From contig OZ231126.1 of the NCBI GenBank assembly GCA_965153355.1, forward strand, positions 65,286,001-65,350,000: 64,000 bases of DNA. The letters are read 5' to 3'. This document shows positions 1 through 14,297 of the stretch, in pieces (positions within the stretch are counted from its first letter, which is position 1; every line of letters starts with the position of its first letter). Made by a program: the position numbers and the translations under genes. Source of the stretch: Flaccisagitta enflata. Its lineage: Eukaryota; Chaetognatha; Sagittoidea; Aphragmophora. A model generated the notes under the pieces. It saw only the letters and a program-made list of their open reading frames with translations, searched no databases and was not told where the DNA came from.

Positions 1-479
<479 letters not shown>

Positions 480-658
480 AATGGAAAAAACGAGCTCAGA
501 CATTGGGCATATTTCCCTTAATGTAGGCGTCTTGGGGAGCAAAAAAGAGAAGAAAATGAGCTTTTCTCTCTGCAAATGACACATTGATTCTGCGTTTTAA
601 TTCCGTTTCTTTTTCAGCCATGATTCTTTCATCATTTCTTACTGGTAACTTGCGCTGA

Positions 659-818
659 TTTTTAGTCTTGGACACGCGACTATAGAACTTGCCCTGTCGG
701 TCGGTCGGTCAGTCAGTCGGTTGGTCGGTCCCCAACGTTTTTAAAATTGCGAGCGGTTTTTGCAATACAGCCCCTGCCCAACCGTCCGCGACTGTATTGC
801 CGTGTATCCGGCTTGTTT
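659..818 (+). repeat. AGTCGCG-family element
   Basis: Starts at a T-run with a hairpin-like AGTCTTGGACACGCGACT, followed by a GTCGGTCGGTC tract. It then has the inverted arm GTCCGCGACT, the stem-loop GCCGTGTATCCGGC, and ends in TTGTTT. It is a complete short copy of the family that dominates the window. Confidence 0.85.
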
Positions 819-1073
819 TTAGTCGTGTTCATTCCTTAGTTCTCTCTAAGTTATGGAAAATTTCAGAACAACTCATGAAAATGTAATGGACAGCTAATTC
901 AAAACTCATGAGTTTAGAGCAACGTTGAAGATTTTTTTTTTTTTTTTTTTTGTCGACTCATGACCTTTTTGCTTTACAATGTTTAGTGCTCTTCCCTCCG
1001 GATAACTCATTCTTCCGCTACCATGTCTCTTTCGCCATTATTACCAATTCTGCCCTAATGCCATTTCACAATT

Positions 1074-1345
1074 AGGGGGCGTTTCTAGTCAAAGACGATC
1101 GCGTTTTTAACGGGCCACTCGGTCGCTCGCTACGTTCGTTCGCTCGCACCGCTCACTCTGCTCACTTGCTCCGCAGCGCTCCGCTTAGCTACGCTCGCTT
1201 CGCTCGCTCGCTCCATTCACGGGCTCGCTCACTCACTTCGCTCACTCCCTCGTGGGACAGTTGAAATTCTTGAATATGTATTCATGCTGTTATCGCGTTT
1301 TGCGAGAACAAACGCGTTTTTAATCTTCATTAGAAACACGCCCCT
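1074..1345 (+). mobile_element. CGCTCG-periodic TIR element, copy 1
   Basis: Terminal inverted repeats AGGGGGCGTTTCTAGT and ATTAGAAACACGCCCCT bound about 270 bp. The interior is a run of CGCTCGCT / CGCTCACT / GCTACGCTCG units that are partly self-complementary, then a unique block containing an ATATGTATTCATGCTGTTATCGCG segment. Other copies lie at 33251, 53002 and 59302. No target duplication is visible here. Any reading frame in it is an artefact of the CGCTCG periodicity. Confidence 0.8.
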
Positions 1346-1464
1346 ACGATTTATCATGTCCTGACACCTTCTCCACGAATCACTCACTCCGTTGTGATCC
1401 AGTATCGCCCTATCCTCTACCTTACAAGGGCTCGCCATTCTTCCGCTCAGTCACTGAATCTTCC

Positions 1465-1613
1465 GTTTTTAAGTCGCGTGCACGCGATTCTACAACCGGC
1501 GTTTATGGGCGGTTTTGGGGTTACTGCTCCTGCCCAACTGCTTGGTTGGTCAATTCAATCATTGCCCCTGCCCACCCGCACGCGACTTCGGTAGCCGTGT
1601 ATCCGGCCTTGTT
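1465..1613 (+). repeat. AGTCGCG-family element, internally deleted
   Basis: It carries the T-run, AGTCGCGTGCACGCGATT hairpin, arm GCACGCGACT, stem-loop GCCGTGTATCCGGC and CTTGTT end. The tetranucleotide tract is missing: the hairpin is followed almost at once by the 3' half. Confidence 0.8.
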
Positions 1614-1768
1614 CACGTCTTCGTCTACTTTTTCCTTGCTCACTCTCCTTTGCAGATCTTCTTTTTTTACACCTCACCGAACTAAGAATTGATTTCTTTT
1701 CATCCATCAATTTGTGATGGAGGTCTCACGCGCAAAGGATGGCTCGAAGCATGCCAAGGATAGGAGAC

Positions 1769-1878
1769 GAAGAAGAAGAAGAAGAAGAAGAAGAAGAAGA
1801 AGAAGAAGAAGAAGAAGAAGAAGAAGAAGAAGAAGAAGAAGAAGAAGAAGAAGAAGAAGAAGAAGAAGAAGAAGAAGA
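1769..1878. repeat. (GAA)n microsatellite
   Basis: About 110 bp of near-perfect GAA trinucleotide repeat. The open frames through it (poly-R, poly-F, poly-L) are repeat artefacts. Confidence 0.97.
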
Positions 1879-2061
1879 TATGTGACGAACAACGGAAAAA
1901 AATATTACGAAGAAAAAGGATCAAGCTGAAGAAGAACAAGAACAAGGTGATGAGACAGAAACCAGGCCGCAGACAAGGCCAAAACCAGTCGCGGACGAGT
2001 AGGCATGCAGTAAGCTGGGGAAGAGGGACAGAATAAATCTCGGTAAAATAGGAATAAAAAG

Positions 2062-2281
2062 AACAAGGCCAACACCTATAAGTCGCGATTGACTTAGAAT
2101 GACTTAGAATGACTTAGAATGACTCAGTTTACTCTTAAATGACTTTAAATGACTTAAAGAAATAAAATTGATAAAAAAAGTAAGAGTGTGACCAACAGAC
2201 CGACCGACCAACCAACCGACCGACCAACCGACCGACCGACGGACAAAGCGAGTTGTAGAGTCGCGTGCACGCGACTTAAAA
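2062..2281 (-). repeat. AGTCGCG-family element with TGACTTAGAA core
   Basis: On the plus strand it runs from ACAAGGCCAACACC through TGACTTAGAA-type decamer repeats and a (GACC) tract to the hairpin AGTCGCGTGCACGCGACT. It belongs to the subfamily also seen at 7387, 26669 and 54254, in which the core is a decamer array. Confidence 0.85.
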
Positions 2282-2304
2282 GAGAGACGGTAGAAGATAA
2301 CAAT

Positions 2305-3052
2305 AGTCGCAAAAGCGTTACATGGTCAGCGGTACCCGGTGCCCCTATGTTAGTTTATTTTGTTATTAGATGATGAGTGGGGCAGCAGCCCCGGAGGGGC
2401 CGATGACCTATGATTCCATGCTGGACAATTGCTGGGTCTTTAATACCTAATTTTGGGTCTAAATAGCCTGATTTGAGGTCTTAGTTGCCTGATTTAAGGT
2501 CTAAGATGCTTGATTTGAGGTCTGAGAGGTTTCAGAAGCTTGTTTTGGAGCTTAGAGGCCTGATCTTGGGTCTAATTCAGGGTCGGAGGCCTGTTTGTAG
2601 GCTGATGTGGGTCTAATAGGCCTAGTTTGGCTCAAAAGGCCTGATAAGGGGTCTGTCAAGGCCCGATTTTAGATCTGAAAGGCCTGATTGGGGTTCTTAG
2701 AGGCCTGGTTAGGATTCAGGAGGCCTAATTTGAGGTCTGGAAAGCCTGACTTGGGGTCTGACAGGCCTGATTGAGGCTCTGTGAGGCCTAAATTGAGGTC
2801 TGGAAGGCCTGATTTGGGATCTGATAGGCCTGATTGAGGTCCTGAGAGGCCTAGATTAGGGTCTGGAAGCTCTGATTTGGGATCTGATAGGCCTGATTGG
2901 GGGTCTGAAACGCCTATTTTGAGGCCCAGGAGGTTATTTTCTAGGCTCGGGGGGGGGGACAGACGGACGGACGGACGGACGGACGGAAACCGGAAAATTT
3001 GCCCTATGTGGAATCGTAGGTCATCGGCCCCTCCGGGGCCGCTGCCCAAAAA
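2305..3052 (-). repeat. GCAGCGG-family element with ~20-bp repeat core
   Basis: The plus strand begins AGTCGCAAAAGCG, then GGTCAGCGGTACCC, then GGGCAGCAGCCCCGGAGG. It ends with the inverse, CCTCCGGGGCCGCTGCCC followed by AAAAA. Between the arms lie about two dozen degenerate units close to AGGCCTGATTTGAGGTCTG, plus a short (GGAC)n run near 2957-2985. The frames through the core are not genes. Confidence 0.85.
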
Positions 3053-3420
3053 GGATAAAAAAGGACCAGTATAAATTCACGTACAATATCGAGTGCATTA
3101 ACAACGAGGCAATCGATCTCGAGAAAGACGGAAGAAGTGGAAAAATAAAGTACAAATCATGTGAGTCAGATAAGGTAAAGAAGAAAAAAAAAGAAAATAA
3201 AAAGCGGAAGCAAAGAAACAGGGAGAACTTGCAAGACAGAGAAATAAAAGGGTATAAAAAAAAAGATGAAAAAGGAAAAAAAAGAATCAAAGAGAGAAGA
3301 GATTGAGGAGCTTCTACTTCTAGTTGCCAAAGCATCAAACATTTCTCGCGTAGATCAACGGTAGATGGGGCGAGTGAGATAAGCTCTCAAATGATAGCTC
3401 TCGCTCAATGTCAGTGTCAG

Positions 3421-3554
3421 TCTTCTTCTTCGTCTTTTTCTTCTTCTTCTTCTTCTTCTTCTTCTTCTTTTTCTTTTTCTTTTTCTTTTTCGTTTTCGTT
3501 TTCTTTTTCTTTTTCTTTTTCTTTTTCTTTCAGTGTCAGGCTTCTTCTTCGTCT

Positions 3555-3610
<56 letters not shown>

Positions 3611-3904
3611 TTCTTTTTCTTTTTCTTTTTCTTTTTCTTTTTCCTTTTCTTCTTTTTCTTTTTCTTTTTCTTTTTCTTTTTCTTTTTCTTTTTCTTTTTC
3701 TTTTTCTTCTTCTTCCTCTTCTTCTTTTTCTGTTTCTGTTTCTTTTTCTTTTTCTTCTTCTTCTTCTTCTTCTTCTTCTTCTTCTCCTTCTTCTTCTTCT
3801 TCTTCTTCTACTCCCTCATCTTCTTCTCCTTCTTTTTCTTTTCTTTTTCTTTTTCTTTTTCTTTTTCTTTTTCTTTTTCTTTTTCTTTTTCTTTTTCTTC
3901 TTCT

Positions 3905-3939
<35 letters not shown>

Positions 3940-3960
3940 TTCTTCGTCTTCTTTTTTTCT
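3421..3960. repeat. Compound polypyrimidine tract (TTC / TTTTTC / TTTTCG)
   Basis: About 540 bp of TTC, TTTTTC and TTTTCG hexamer and trinucleotide blocks, strand-asymmetric. All three forward frames stay open only because the tract has no purine-rich stops. Confidence 0.95.
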
Positions 3961-4169
3961 AAATGGTTAGTCCAAAGGCTTAGAATCTTGGGTGAGATAA
4001 AAGACGGAAGTGGTTATCCAGGTGTTAAGAGAATGATAAGGCGAGAGAGATAAGGAAATAATGACGCGTGGAAACGCACGAAGTTCCATGGTGGTTAGAA
4101 CACATTGGCACCCGGGCATTGCAATAATGAGATATGAAAGTGCATTGGTGGATATGTAAATACGTGATT

Positions 4170-4173
<4 letters not shown>

Positions 4174-4245
<72 letters not shown>

Positions 4246-4290
4246 CAGAGACAGAGACAGACAGAGACAGACAGAGACAGACGGATACAG
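4174..4290. repeat. (GA)n then (GACA)n microsatellite
   Basis: GA dinucleotide run passing into GAGACA and GACA repeats. Confidence 0.95.
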
Positions 4291-4369
4291 ATAGACGGAA
4301 ACACAGAGATTCATAGAGTAGGAGACAGATAAAGAGACGGACAGTGTAATGAGTAGATAAAGTAAGAAA

Positions 4370-4850
4370 AGTCGCAAAAGCGTTAGGTGGTCAGCGGTAC
4401 CCGTGCCCTGCTTAAATAAGTCATGATTGTAATTGAGGGTGAGAGCAGGGCAGCAACTCAGAAGGGGTTGATGACCTGTGCTTTCACACAGGGGAATTTT
4501 CTCTTTCTCCTTCTCCTCCCTCCCCCGTTCCCCAACCTCCAGGCCCATATCTCAGCCTCGAGGCCCATATCCCAGCCTCAAGGCCCAAATCCCAGTCTTG
4601 AGGCCCAAACCCCTCGAGGCTAGGATTTGGGCCTCGAAGATGGGATTTTGGCCTTGAGATAGGATTTGGGCCTTGAGGTTGGGATTTGGGCCTCAAGACT
4701 GGGATTTGGGCCTTGAGGCTGGGATATGGGCCTCGAGGCTGAGAAATGGGCCTGGAGGTGGGGTGGGGGGACGAAGGCGAAGGAGAAGGAGATAATTCCC
4801 TTGTGTGAAAAACATAGGTCATCGACCCCTTCAGGGCCGCTGCCCAAAAA
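4370..4850 (-). repeat. GCAGCGG-family element, foldback core
   Basis: Begins AGTCGCAAAAGCGTTA, GGTCAGCGGTACCCGTG, then a degraded left arm. It ends GGTCATCGACCCCTTC, GGGCCGCTGCCC, AAAAAA. The core consists of units such as GGCCCATATCTCAGCCTCGA on one side and their reverse complement (GGGATTTGGGCCTCAAGACT) on the other, so the whole interior can fold on itself. Confidence 0.85.
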
Positions 4851-5193
4851 ACAGAGACAAGAGAGGCAGTAACAATGACAAAGACAGACACGGACAAACG
4901 GATGTAAGGAGCCGTATGGGATGATGACGCAAGTGAAAATAAGATGGGGGATCAAAAAACGAGAATTTCCTAGTGGGCGGTAGTGCCGGGCCAGGCCGGC
5001 ACACGACAAAATTTTAAAGTTCTCATAATTCAAAGTCTTATCGTAATGAGAATCAATTTCGTCCTATGAAAACAAAAAAGAAATTTCTGCGAGAGCGAAA
5101 AACTGAATGGGGAAATTTAGGGCAAGATGAGGTTTTTGGTTTTGCAGAGCGGCCAATGGAAGTTTTAGCTCAGATCAAATTTGAAGCGAAAAG

Positions 5194-5405
5194 GCGTGAG
5201 TGAGTGAGTGAGTGAGTGAGTGAGTGAGTGAGTGAGTGAGTGAATGAGTGAGTGAGTGAGTGAGTGAGTGAGTGAGTGAGTGAGTGAGTGAGTGAGTGAG
5301 TGAGTGAGTGAGTGAGTGAGTGAGTGAGTGAGTGAGTGAACGAGTGAGTGAACGAGTGAATGAGTGATTTGGTGAGTGGGTTTGTGAGTTGGAGTGAGTG
5401 AAAAA
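5194..5405. repeat. (GAGT)n microsatellite
   Basis: About 200 bp of GAGT tetranucleotide with decay at the right end. Confidence 0.96.
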
Positions 5406-5789
5406 GTAAGTGACCAAGAGCAATTTCTGTAACTCAAAGAAGAAAAGAATTGAAAGCAGATTGATAGGAACCAACTGCAGAACTATTGGCCATTGGTGAA
5501 ACCTTGATTGAAACTTCAACAGAATTATAGTCTTAAACAAGTCGAACGCGTTTCAAGAAATTCTTAAAGAACAGCTTTATGATTTCATAAATTGAGGATT
5601 ACGACCCACGACATGAGAGGGCGGCACGAGTTGAGACGGGAGAACCTTTTGTCTCCTTAAATCTGTCAAGGAAACAAATGCCCCGTAAATCAAGAAAGTG
5701 TCAAACAAATGGCCCACAAATCACAAATAAACAATGTAGGGAGAGAAGCGGAGAGAGGAACGGCGTGGGACTGAGAGTGAAGGATGGAT

Positions 5790-5851
<62 letters not shown>

Positions 5852-6030
5852 TAAGTAGGGGACCGACCAACCGATCCACGGATGGACAAAGCGGGTTGTG
5901 GAGTCCTGTGACCGTCAAACCATTTAGAAAATATTGACAAACAAACAAACAAACAAACAAACAACAAACAAACAAACAAACAAACAAACAAACAAACAAA
6001 CAAACAAACAAACAAACAAACAAACAAACA
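5790..6030. repeat. (GA)n and (CAAA)n microsatellites around a repeat fragment
   Basis: GA run at about 5793-5847. A (GACC) and GGGTTGTGGAGTC fragment resembling the AGTCGCG family lies at 5855-5915, and a CAAA tetranucleotide run at about 5938-6030. Confidence 0.9.
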
Positions 6031-6196
6031 GCCTTAGTCGTGGACGGGTGGGCAGGGGCGGTATTAACGGGGGTCAGTCGCGCACTTTGGCAGGAACGAC
6101 GAGGCAAAAAGCGCGTTGAATTGAAAATTGTGACGGACCGATTGACCGACGGACCGAAAAGTATCTTATGCTTATAGAGTCTGCGACTAAAAAGAG
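6031..6196 (-). repeat. AGTCGCG-family element, partial
   Basis: On the plus strand: AGTCGTGGACGGGTGGGCAG, a (GACC/GGAC) tract, then the end TAGAGTCTGCGACTAAAAAG. The CAAGGCC end has been lost into the adjacent CAAA repeat. Confidence 0.75.
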
Positions 6197-6790
6197 AGAA
6201 AGAAAGGAAACCGAGAAGAAAAAGAACGTCGAATGATGTTAAATTGTCATAATGATTTAAGATGTAATATGAGATATAATATAAGGGATGGAATCCGGAA
6301 GTAACGGATCCCTGAGTTACAGATCTTACCACGAATGACACGTTGTAGTCGAGCCTGTATAGTGGGTCCTCTAGCATGGGTTCTGCACCGACCGGTTCGG
6401 TGCCCAAAGTTTGAGTATCTATCTGAATGAAGAACAGACTCTTATAGAGAATGTAGACGTAGGAAACACTACTGAAAATTTGTTTGATCAGGATACCCTT
6501 TTAAACACGTTTACTTTGTAGATTACATAAAATGAATACTTTTAGTGCACGTGGGCAATGTTCGATATTAGTTACGTCGTAGTCTTGCATTGCTTGGTTT
6601 TGATGGCGTCATAAAATTGTAGCAAAATACAATGCATATATCGTTGTCCGGGAAGATAACAAGCAAGAAACAGATTGACCACAATATGCAAATTAGATTC
6701 CAGCACAATCAAGTGATGAATTCAAAGAAATAGGGACAGACTGACTTTGTCGTGAAACTAGGTATGTTTCTAGATAACTAATCAGGATTT
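6197..6790. other. Unique sequence, no gene recognised
   Basis: Both strands were read. Stops are frequent in all frames and no family, RNA or repeat is recognised. Confidence 0.5.
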
Positions 6791-6791
6791 C

Positions 6792-6972
6792 AACAAGGCC
6801 GGATACACGGCTACCCCAATCGCCTGCAGTTGGGCAGCAGCCGTATCTGAGGTCACTTCATTATTTGGGCAGGAGCAGTGAGGCCTAAGACTGCAAAAAG
6901 CTTTAAAAAAGTGAAGTGTGACCGACCAAAGGACCGTCGAAGCAGGGTGTAGAGTCGCGTATCACGCGACTA
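6792..6972 (-). repeat. AGTCGCG-family element
   Basis: Full copy: CAAGGCCGGATACACGG, arm, GGGCAG, a short (GACC) tract, GGTGTAGAGTCGCGT, then CACGCGACTAAGA. The short tetranucleotide tract (under 30 bp) shows that tract length varies freely between copies. Confidence 0.85.
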
Positions 6973-7386
6973 AGAATGAAGAAAATGAATTGTTTCGGAT
7001 TTTGCTTAGTCGTTTAGAGTAACATTTCCAACAATTTTAATGGGATTCAACGATGTGTATACACATCTGCTCATTCGATGTCAAAAAGGTGGTGGATCAA
7101 AGACAAGTTTTCTCAGGCAAATGAAAAAGATCTTTTACGGAGTGCGATGCAAGCAAAATATCCCTCATGCCACCTATTTCTTTTTACACGGTCTCCATAC
7201 TGATAAACCACATTATGCAAATGAGTTTGTTGTCCAGCGAAATTTGGCATAACTGTCTTGCTGTTTTTTTAGATAGGGGGACTGTTACCACGAAATTTGA
7301 TAATTTACCGCAAGATACTCTCTCGTTTGAAAATATCAAAAGCGAAGAAAACAGAATGCCGAAAAGAAATTAGATACAAATCAGAA

Positions 7387-7717
7387 AAACAAGGCCAGCA
7401 CCTATAAGTCGCGTGCGTGACATAGATAATTTTGGATAACTTAAATTTACCATGAATGACTCAAGATGACTTAAAATGATATAACAATACATAAAATGAT
7501 GTCAAATAACTTAAATGACTACATCGACGCGACCTTATTGACTTAAGTGACCTAAAATAACCTAAAATGACTTAAAATGACTTAAAATGACTAAGAATGA
7601 CTTAGATTGATTTAGATTATCTTAGAATGACTTAAAATCACTGAAAAATTAAGTTTGATGGACCAACGGACCAATGGACCAACGGACAAAACAGGTTGTA
7701 GAGTGCAAGCAACTGAA
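7387..7717 (-). repeat. AGTCGCG-family element with TGACTTAAAA core
   Basis: CAAGGCCAGCACCTATAAG start, then a long array of degenerate TGACTTAAAA decamers, a (GGACCAAC) tract and a decayed TAGAGTGCAAGCAACT end. Same subfamily as 54254-54836. Confidence 0.8.
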
Positions 7718-7905
7718 AACTTATCTTTAAGGATTGACTGATGGACTGATGGATCGATGGATAGACTTACGGATAGATGGATGGACCGACGAACGGATGG
7801 ATGGAAACAACCTCTTACACATAAGCTTGGATTGATGTAAAGATTACGGAATCACCCACGGTTAGATAAATTAGGCACGATGAAAATGTGACAGAGCCTC
7901 ATATA

Positions 7906-8496
7906 CTATCTTGGAAAAAATAAAAGTCCAGGACGTTTTGTTACATTATAGCTTTGATATACATGATTCGATATGAAAATTGGTGACCAAAATAAAGCGT
8001 ATAAACAGGGCTACCAAATAGTGTCAAGCTGAGACTCATAGGTTTGTTGAATTAGATTTTACATCAAAATAAGTGAAAGCGTTGATTTTAGGAGATAGAC
8101 ACAAAACTTGTATAAAATCTATATGCATGATAATTTGTTACAGTGTGGCTTTGATATGTAAAATTTGAAAGAAAAAAATCAATGATCATTTTGAAGCTGT
8201 TTATCAGGGCTATCTATTGCCGTAAAGCAAAGAGTCATAGCTCTATTCGTTTGGATTCTACATCAAAAAGAGTGAGAACATTGATTCTCAAATATTGTAA
8301 AAAAATGTGTGGAGGCATTATACTTCAAAATGGCAATATACTCTTTACCAAGACATTCCCTTGCAGATGCAAGCGGTTTCTAAACTCTAAAAAAAGTAAT
8401 CTAAAGACTGGGCTTAAGAAAATGGTTATTATTTTATCAGATTTGGAATCAAACTACTCCTTTATCCAGCTTGGACTTTTATTTTTTCCAAGATAG
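7906..8496. mobile_element. TA-flanked TIR element (mariner-like MITE)
   Basis: A perfect 24-bp terminal inverted repeat begins CTATCTTGGAAA on the left and ends TTTCCAAGATAG on the right. Both ends are flanked by TA (7904-7905 and 8497-8498), the duplication typical of Tc1/mariner elements. The interior holds two diverged direct copies of about 160 bp (about 7937-8098 and 8136-8300). The open frame at 8182-8496 ends inside the right TIR and resembles no transposase, so I treat it as chance. Confidence 0.75.
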
Positions 8497-8825
8497 TAGT
8501 ATGGACTTAATTCTTGGTGGTACGAGGAACTGAGGAAGGCTCCTTCGTTCCTTGCCCTCTCTAACTGATTAGAATCGACGAGAAGGAAAAGATAAGAAAT
8601 TAATGTCTAGGTACATTCAGTATTGGAGGGAAAAAGTTGAAGTAATGAGAAGTAATAAGATGAACAACTTTTAGGTAAACTAGGTGTGATCATGTGAAGC
8701 GTAAGACTAAGACAGTGTAAGAGGGTGTCAATTTGTCTGTCCGTTAGTCCAAATGTTCGTTTAGGTCGGTAACTTCATGAATGTTAATTATCATTAAAAA
8801 AACTTACTAACAATGTTATATCCGC

Positions 8826-8890
8826 CGCTGCCCACTCAACCGCGACTGGAATTAGCCGTGTATCCGGCCGTGTATCTGGGCGAATTTTCA
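8826..8890 (+). repeat. AGTCGCG-family 3' end fragment
   Basis: Only the 3' part is present: CTGCCCACTC, ACCGCGACTGG, then the stem-loop GCCGTGTATCCGGC. An AGATTC hexamer run follows at 8922-8943. Confidence 0.7.
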
Positions 8891-9023
8891 TGCATTTGGC
8901 TTCACCAACTAGAACTGTTTAGATTCAGATTCAGATTCAGATTCATACAGCTAGTAAAGGAAGGCAATACTGCCTGTTGACCTAGCATCAACCAGTCAAA
9001 CATTCACCCGTTCAAAACGCCCA

Positions 9024-9211
9024 TCAAATCACAAATGTAATATTACCAATACAATACCAAAGCGCAAAACCTCCGAATAGCTCCATTGATGTCCCGTACA
9101 AAAAGACGAGTCCCCGAAATCCAACATAGTCCAAAGCAAGAGGTGCCACTCTGATAACACCAGCAATACTACCAAAACCATCTGTGAGGGCCAGAGCGTG
9201 CGGCACTCTCA
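9024..9211 (-). CDS. Possible terminal exon of an MFS-type transporter
   Basis: About 62 residues stay open to a TGA, with a composition typical of two membrane helices separated by a short Arg-Gly turn. Segments visible are GFGSIAGVI, VAPLALDYVGFRG and LVFLYGTSMELFGGFALWY. The pattern is like the last two helices of major-facilitator proteins such as the SLC17/PHT4 type, but this is a resemblance from memory only. A possible splice acceptor (TATAG) precedes the block at 9212-9213. No upstream exon was found on this strand before the CT/GT tract at 9758, so the piece may be a relic. The alternative is a chance hydrophobic frame. Confidence 0.3.
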
Positions 9212-9757
9212 CTATACATCAGAACCAATATCGGTTAATGTCAAATGACCATCTGTTTACTATGCATATCCAATAACGACAGCGTCAACCATTAAGATTC
9301 AACTTAAATCGTTTTACTCGTTCGAACTCTAGCCACTAGGCATCGAGCATCATACTTTTTTTTCAATTGAGGCAAATTCACGATCATCCCTTAGGCTGAT
9401 CATCTTCACATAAATGTAACAGCACATAATCACAATAAATCCACAAGAGGGTAGAAACTGGAAGTAGAAACCATAATTTCAATTTTAGCAGGATTCTAGT
9501 AACGTCATTTGGCCCCATCGCAGCTGCATGCTGCATTTTTGTTTACCAGTGTTGGCGGCCATCACCGCTTTGCGAGAAACAAATTGTATGTAAACGGTAA
9601 ACATCTCAATTTGTCTTCAGTCACTGTTGACTATCTAATTCAAAATGAAAGCTTTGATATGTGTTTGCTTAATGTTGCATGCTGTATCAGTCTGTTTTTT
9701 TTTTTTTTTTTTTTTTTTTTTGACTGGACATTGTTTGAATGTGTTCATATGTGTTCT

Positions 9758-12524
<2,767 letters not shown>

Positions 12525-12719
12525 CGACCATGCGGATACTCGACTTTGCGATCTCATATTAATGAGAGATCGAGTTCAGTCAAAACTTTTGCCGTTCATG
12601 TCCACGAAAATCAATGTGAAACTTGAATGCAAGAACGTTGAATTTACCAATATATCAGGTGTCCTATGAACAAGCCCAAGAGGGCAACAGCCGCCTCGTC
12701 TTATATTAACACAAATTGT

Positions 12720-13190
12720 CTAAAAATGTTAAAAAAGTTTGTAGATATCATAAATTGTTAAATTTTTTTTAAAAATGTTGAAAATTTTTTTAAAATATAG
12801 AGAAAAATGTTTAAAAATGTAAAAAAATAATAAAAAAATGTTTTAAGACTTTTAAAGATGTTAAAAAGTGTTAGGAAATCCTGAAAAATGATAATGAATG
12901 TTAGAAATGTTAAAAAAATACTTAAAATGTCTAAAACAGTAACAAGGCCGGAAACACGGCCACCAGTTGCGGACGGGTGGGCAGGGGCGGAAATGCGCGT
13001 TTTCACACTTTCAAACTCGATTATTACCGACGGACGGACCAACGGACAGACGGATGGACGGACAAAGCCTCTTATAGAGTTCCGTGTCCGCAACTAAAAA
13101 TGTAAGAAATGTTAGAAAATGTTAGAAACGTTTAAAAAATGTTAAAAGATGTTAAAAAATAACAAAAAAATTAGAAAATTTAGAAATATT
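12720..13190. repeat. Degenerate ATGTTAAAAA array
   Basis: AT-rich degenerate repeats close to ATGTTAAAAA on both sides of the element at 12941-13100, which appears to have inserted into the array. Confidence 0.7.
12941..13100 (-). repeat. AGTCGCG-family element, TTGCGGAC variant
   Basis: CAAGGCCGGAAACACGG start; arm AGTTGCGGAC near the left pairs with GTCCGCAACT at the right, before AAAAA. Both arms carry the same T/A change relative to the AGTCGCG form, a clear example of arm covariation. Confidence 0.85.
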
Positions 13191-13197
13191 ACGCAGG

Positions 13198-13258
13198 GAC
13201 GGACAGACCAACGGACCGAATGACAGACCAAGGTGTAGAGTCGCGTGCACGCGCCCCC
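13198..13258 (-). repeat. AGTCGCG-family 5' end fragment
   Basis: Short (GGAC) tract followed by GGTGTAGAGTCGCGTGCACGCG. The rest is missing. Confidence 0.7.
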
Positions 13259-13302
13259 AAAAATGGGTATAATCTTATTTTTCTCATATAGATATGGAAG
13301 CA

Positions 13303-13525
13303 CTTTTTAGTTGCGGACACGCAACGCTATAAGAGGTTTTGTCCGTCCATCCTTCCGTCCGTATGTCGGTCCTACGGTCCGTCATGGTGATCAAGTTGAA
13401 AATGAGCGTTTTTGATACTTTTTGTGTATGTTTGAGTGTTCGAGGTAGGTAGGGGTGTGGATAGAGGTTTGATGCCCCTGCCCATCCGTCCGCAACGATA
13501 TTGTGACCCCGCGTCACTTCTTGCC
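13303..13525 (+). repeat. AGTCGCG-family element, TTGCGGAC variant with GTGAC hairpin
   Basis: 5' hairpin AGTTGCGGACACGCAACG, (CGTC) tract, GAGCGTTTTTGATAC, arm GTCCGCAACG, then a terminal hairpin GTGACCCCGCGTCAC followed by TTCTT. The hairpin replaces the usual GCCGTGTATCCGGC but keeps full pairing. Confidence 0.8.
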
Positions 13526-13850
13526 TCATTATTTGCTTCATGTTAGTTCACAGTGACTCCCTGTTAAAATGTGTGATCAAACGCCATAACTGTCTCGAAT
13601 CCTAGCAGCTTTTTTTTTTTTTCATCCTTAAAAGATTTACTTTGACTATGACAGATTTCGATACTGAGTAAAATTGTTTAAGTTGGCCAACAAAAAAAAA
13701 ACCGTATCGATCGATGATATGACATCATGGTTGCTCTTCTTTTTCATTCATGACTGGAGTATACAGGCGCAAAAAAAGACGTTGCCACCCGCTGGACAAT
13801 ATTGAAATAACCCCCCCCCCCCAAAAAAAAAAAAACTCGAAAACATTAAT

Positions 13851-14297
13851 AGTCGCAAAAGCGTTAGATGGTCAGCGGTACCCGTGCCCTGCTTAAGTAG
13901 GTTGTGGTTGAAGTTCAGGGGGGAGCAGGGCAGCGGCCCCGAAGGGGTCAATGACCTATGCTTTCACACATATGGGGAGTTTTCTCCTTCTCCTCCTTCA
14001 TGTCCGCACCCCCCCTCCCCCAGCCTCCAGGCCCATATCTCAGCCTGGAGGCCCATATCCCAGCCTCCAGGCCCAAATCCCAGTCTTGAGGCCCAAATCC
14101 CTAGAGAGTAGAATCTGGGCCTTGGGGTTGGGATGTAGGCCTTGAGGGTGGGATTTGGGCCTCAAGACTGGGATTTGGGCCTGGAGGCTGGGATATGGGC
14201 CTCCAGGCTGAGATATGGGCCTGGAGGCTGGGGGAGGGCGGGTACGGACATGAAGGAGAAGAAGGAGAAAACTCCCCATATGTGTGAAAGCATAGCA
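13851..14297 (-). repeat. GCAGCGG-family element, foldback, 5' truncated
   Basis: AGTCGCAAAAGCGTTAG, GGTCAGCGGTACCCGTG and GGGCAGCGGCCCCGAAGG at the left, then inverted arrays of GGCCCATATCTCAGCCTGGA-type units. The right part returns through CTCCCCATATGTGTGAAAGC but stops before the expected GGGCCGCTGCCC end. Confidence 0.8.

Noticed and set aside
496-621. 41-codon minus-strand frame (starts MAEKETELKRRINVSF) beside the GAAA tract
   Set aside because: Composition looks coding, but it is short, without a family match or splice context; chance cannot be excluded.
2400-3055. CRISPR-like appearance of regular ~20-bp units in the GCAGCGG elements
   Set aside because: Units are contiguous and degenerate, without distinct repeat/spacer alternation, in a eukaryotic genome.
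8182-8496. 104-codon frame inside the mariner-like MITE
   Set aside because: It ends within the right TIR, lacks any DDE motif and spans the internal duplication.
9300-9345. Sequence around CGTTCGAACTCTAG considered as a tRNA T-arm
   Set aside because: No matching acceptor, D or anticodon stems could be placed around it.
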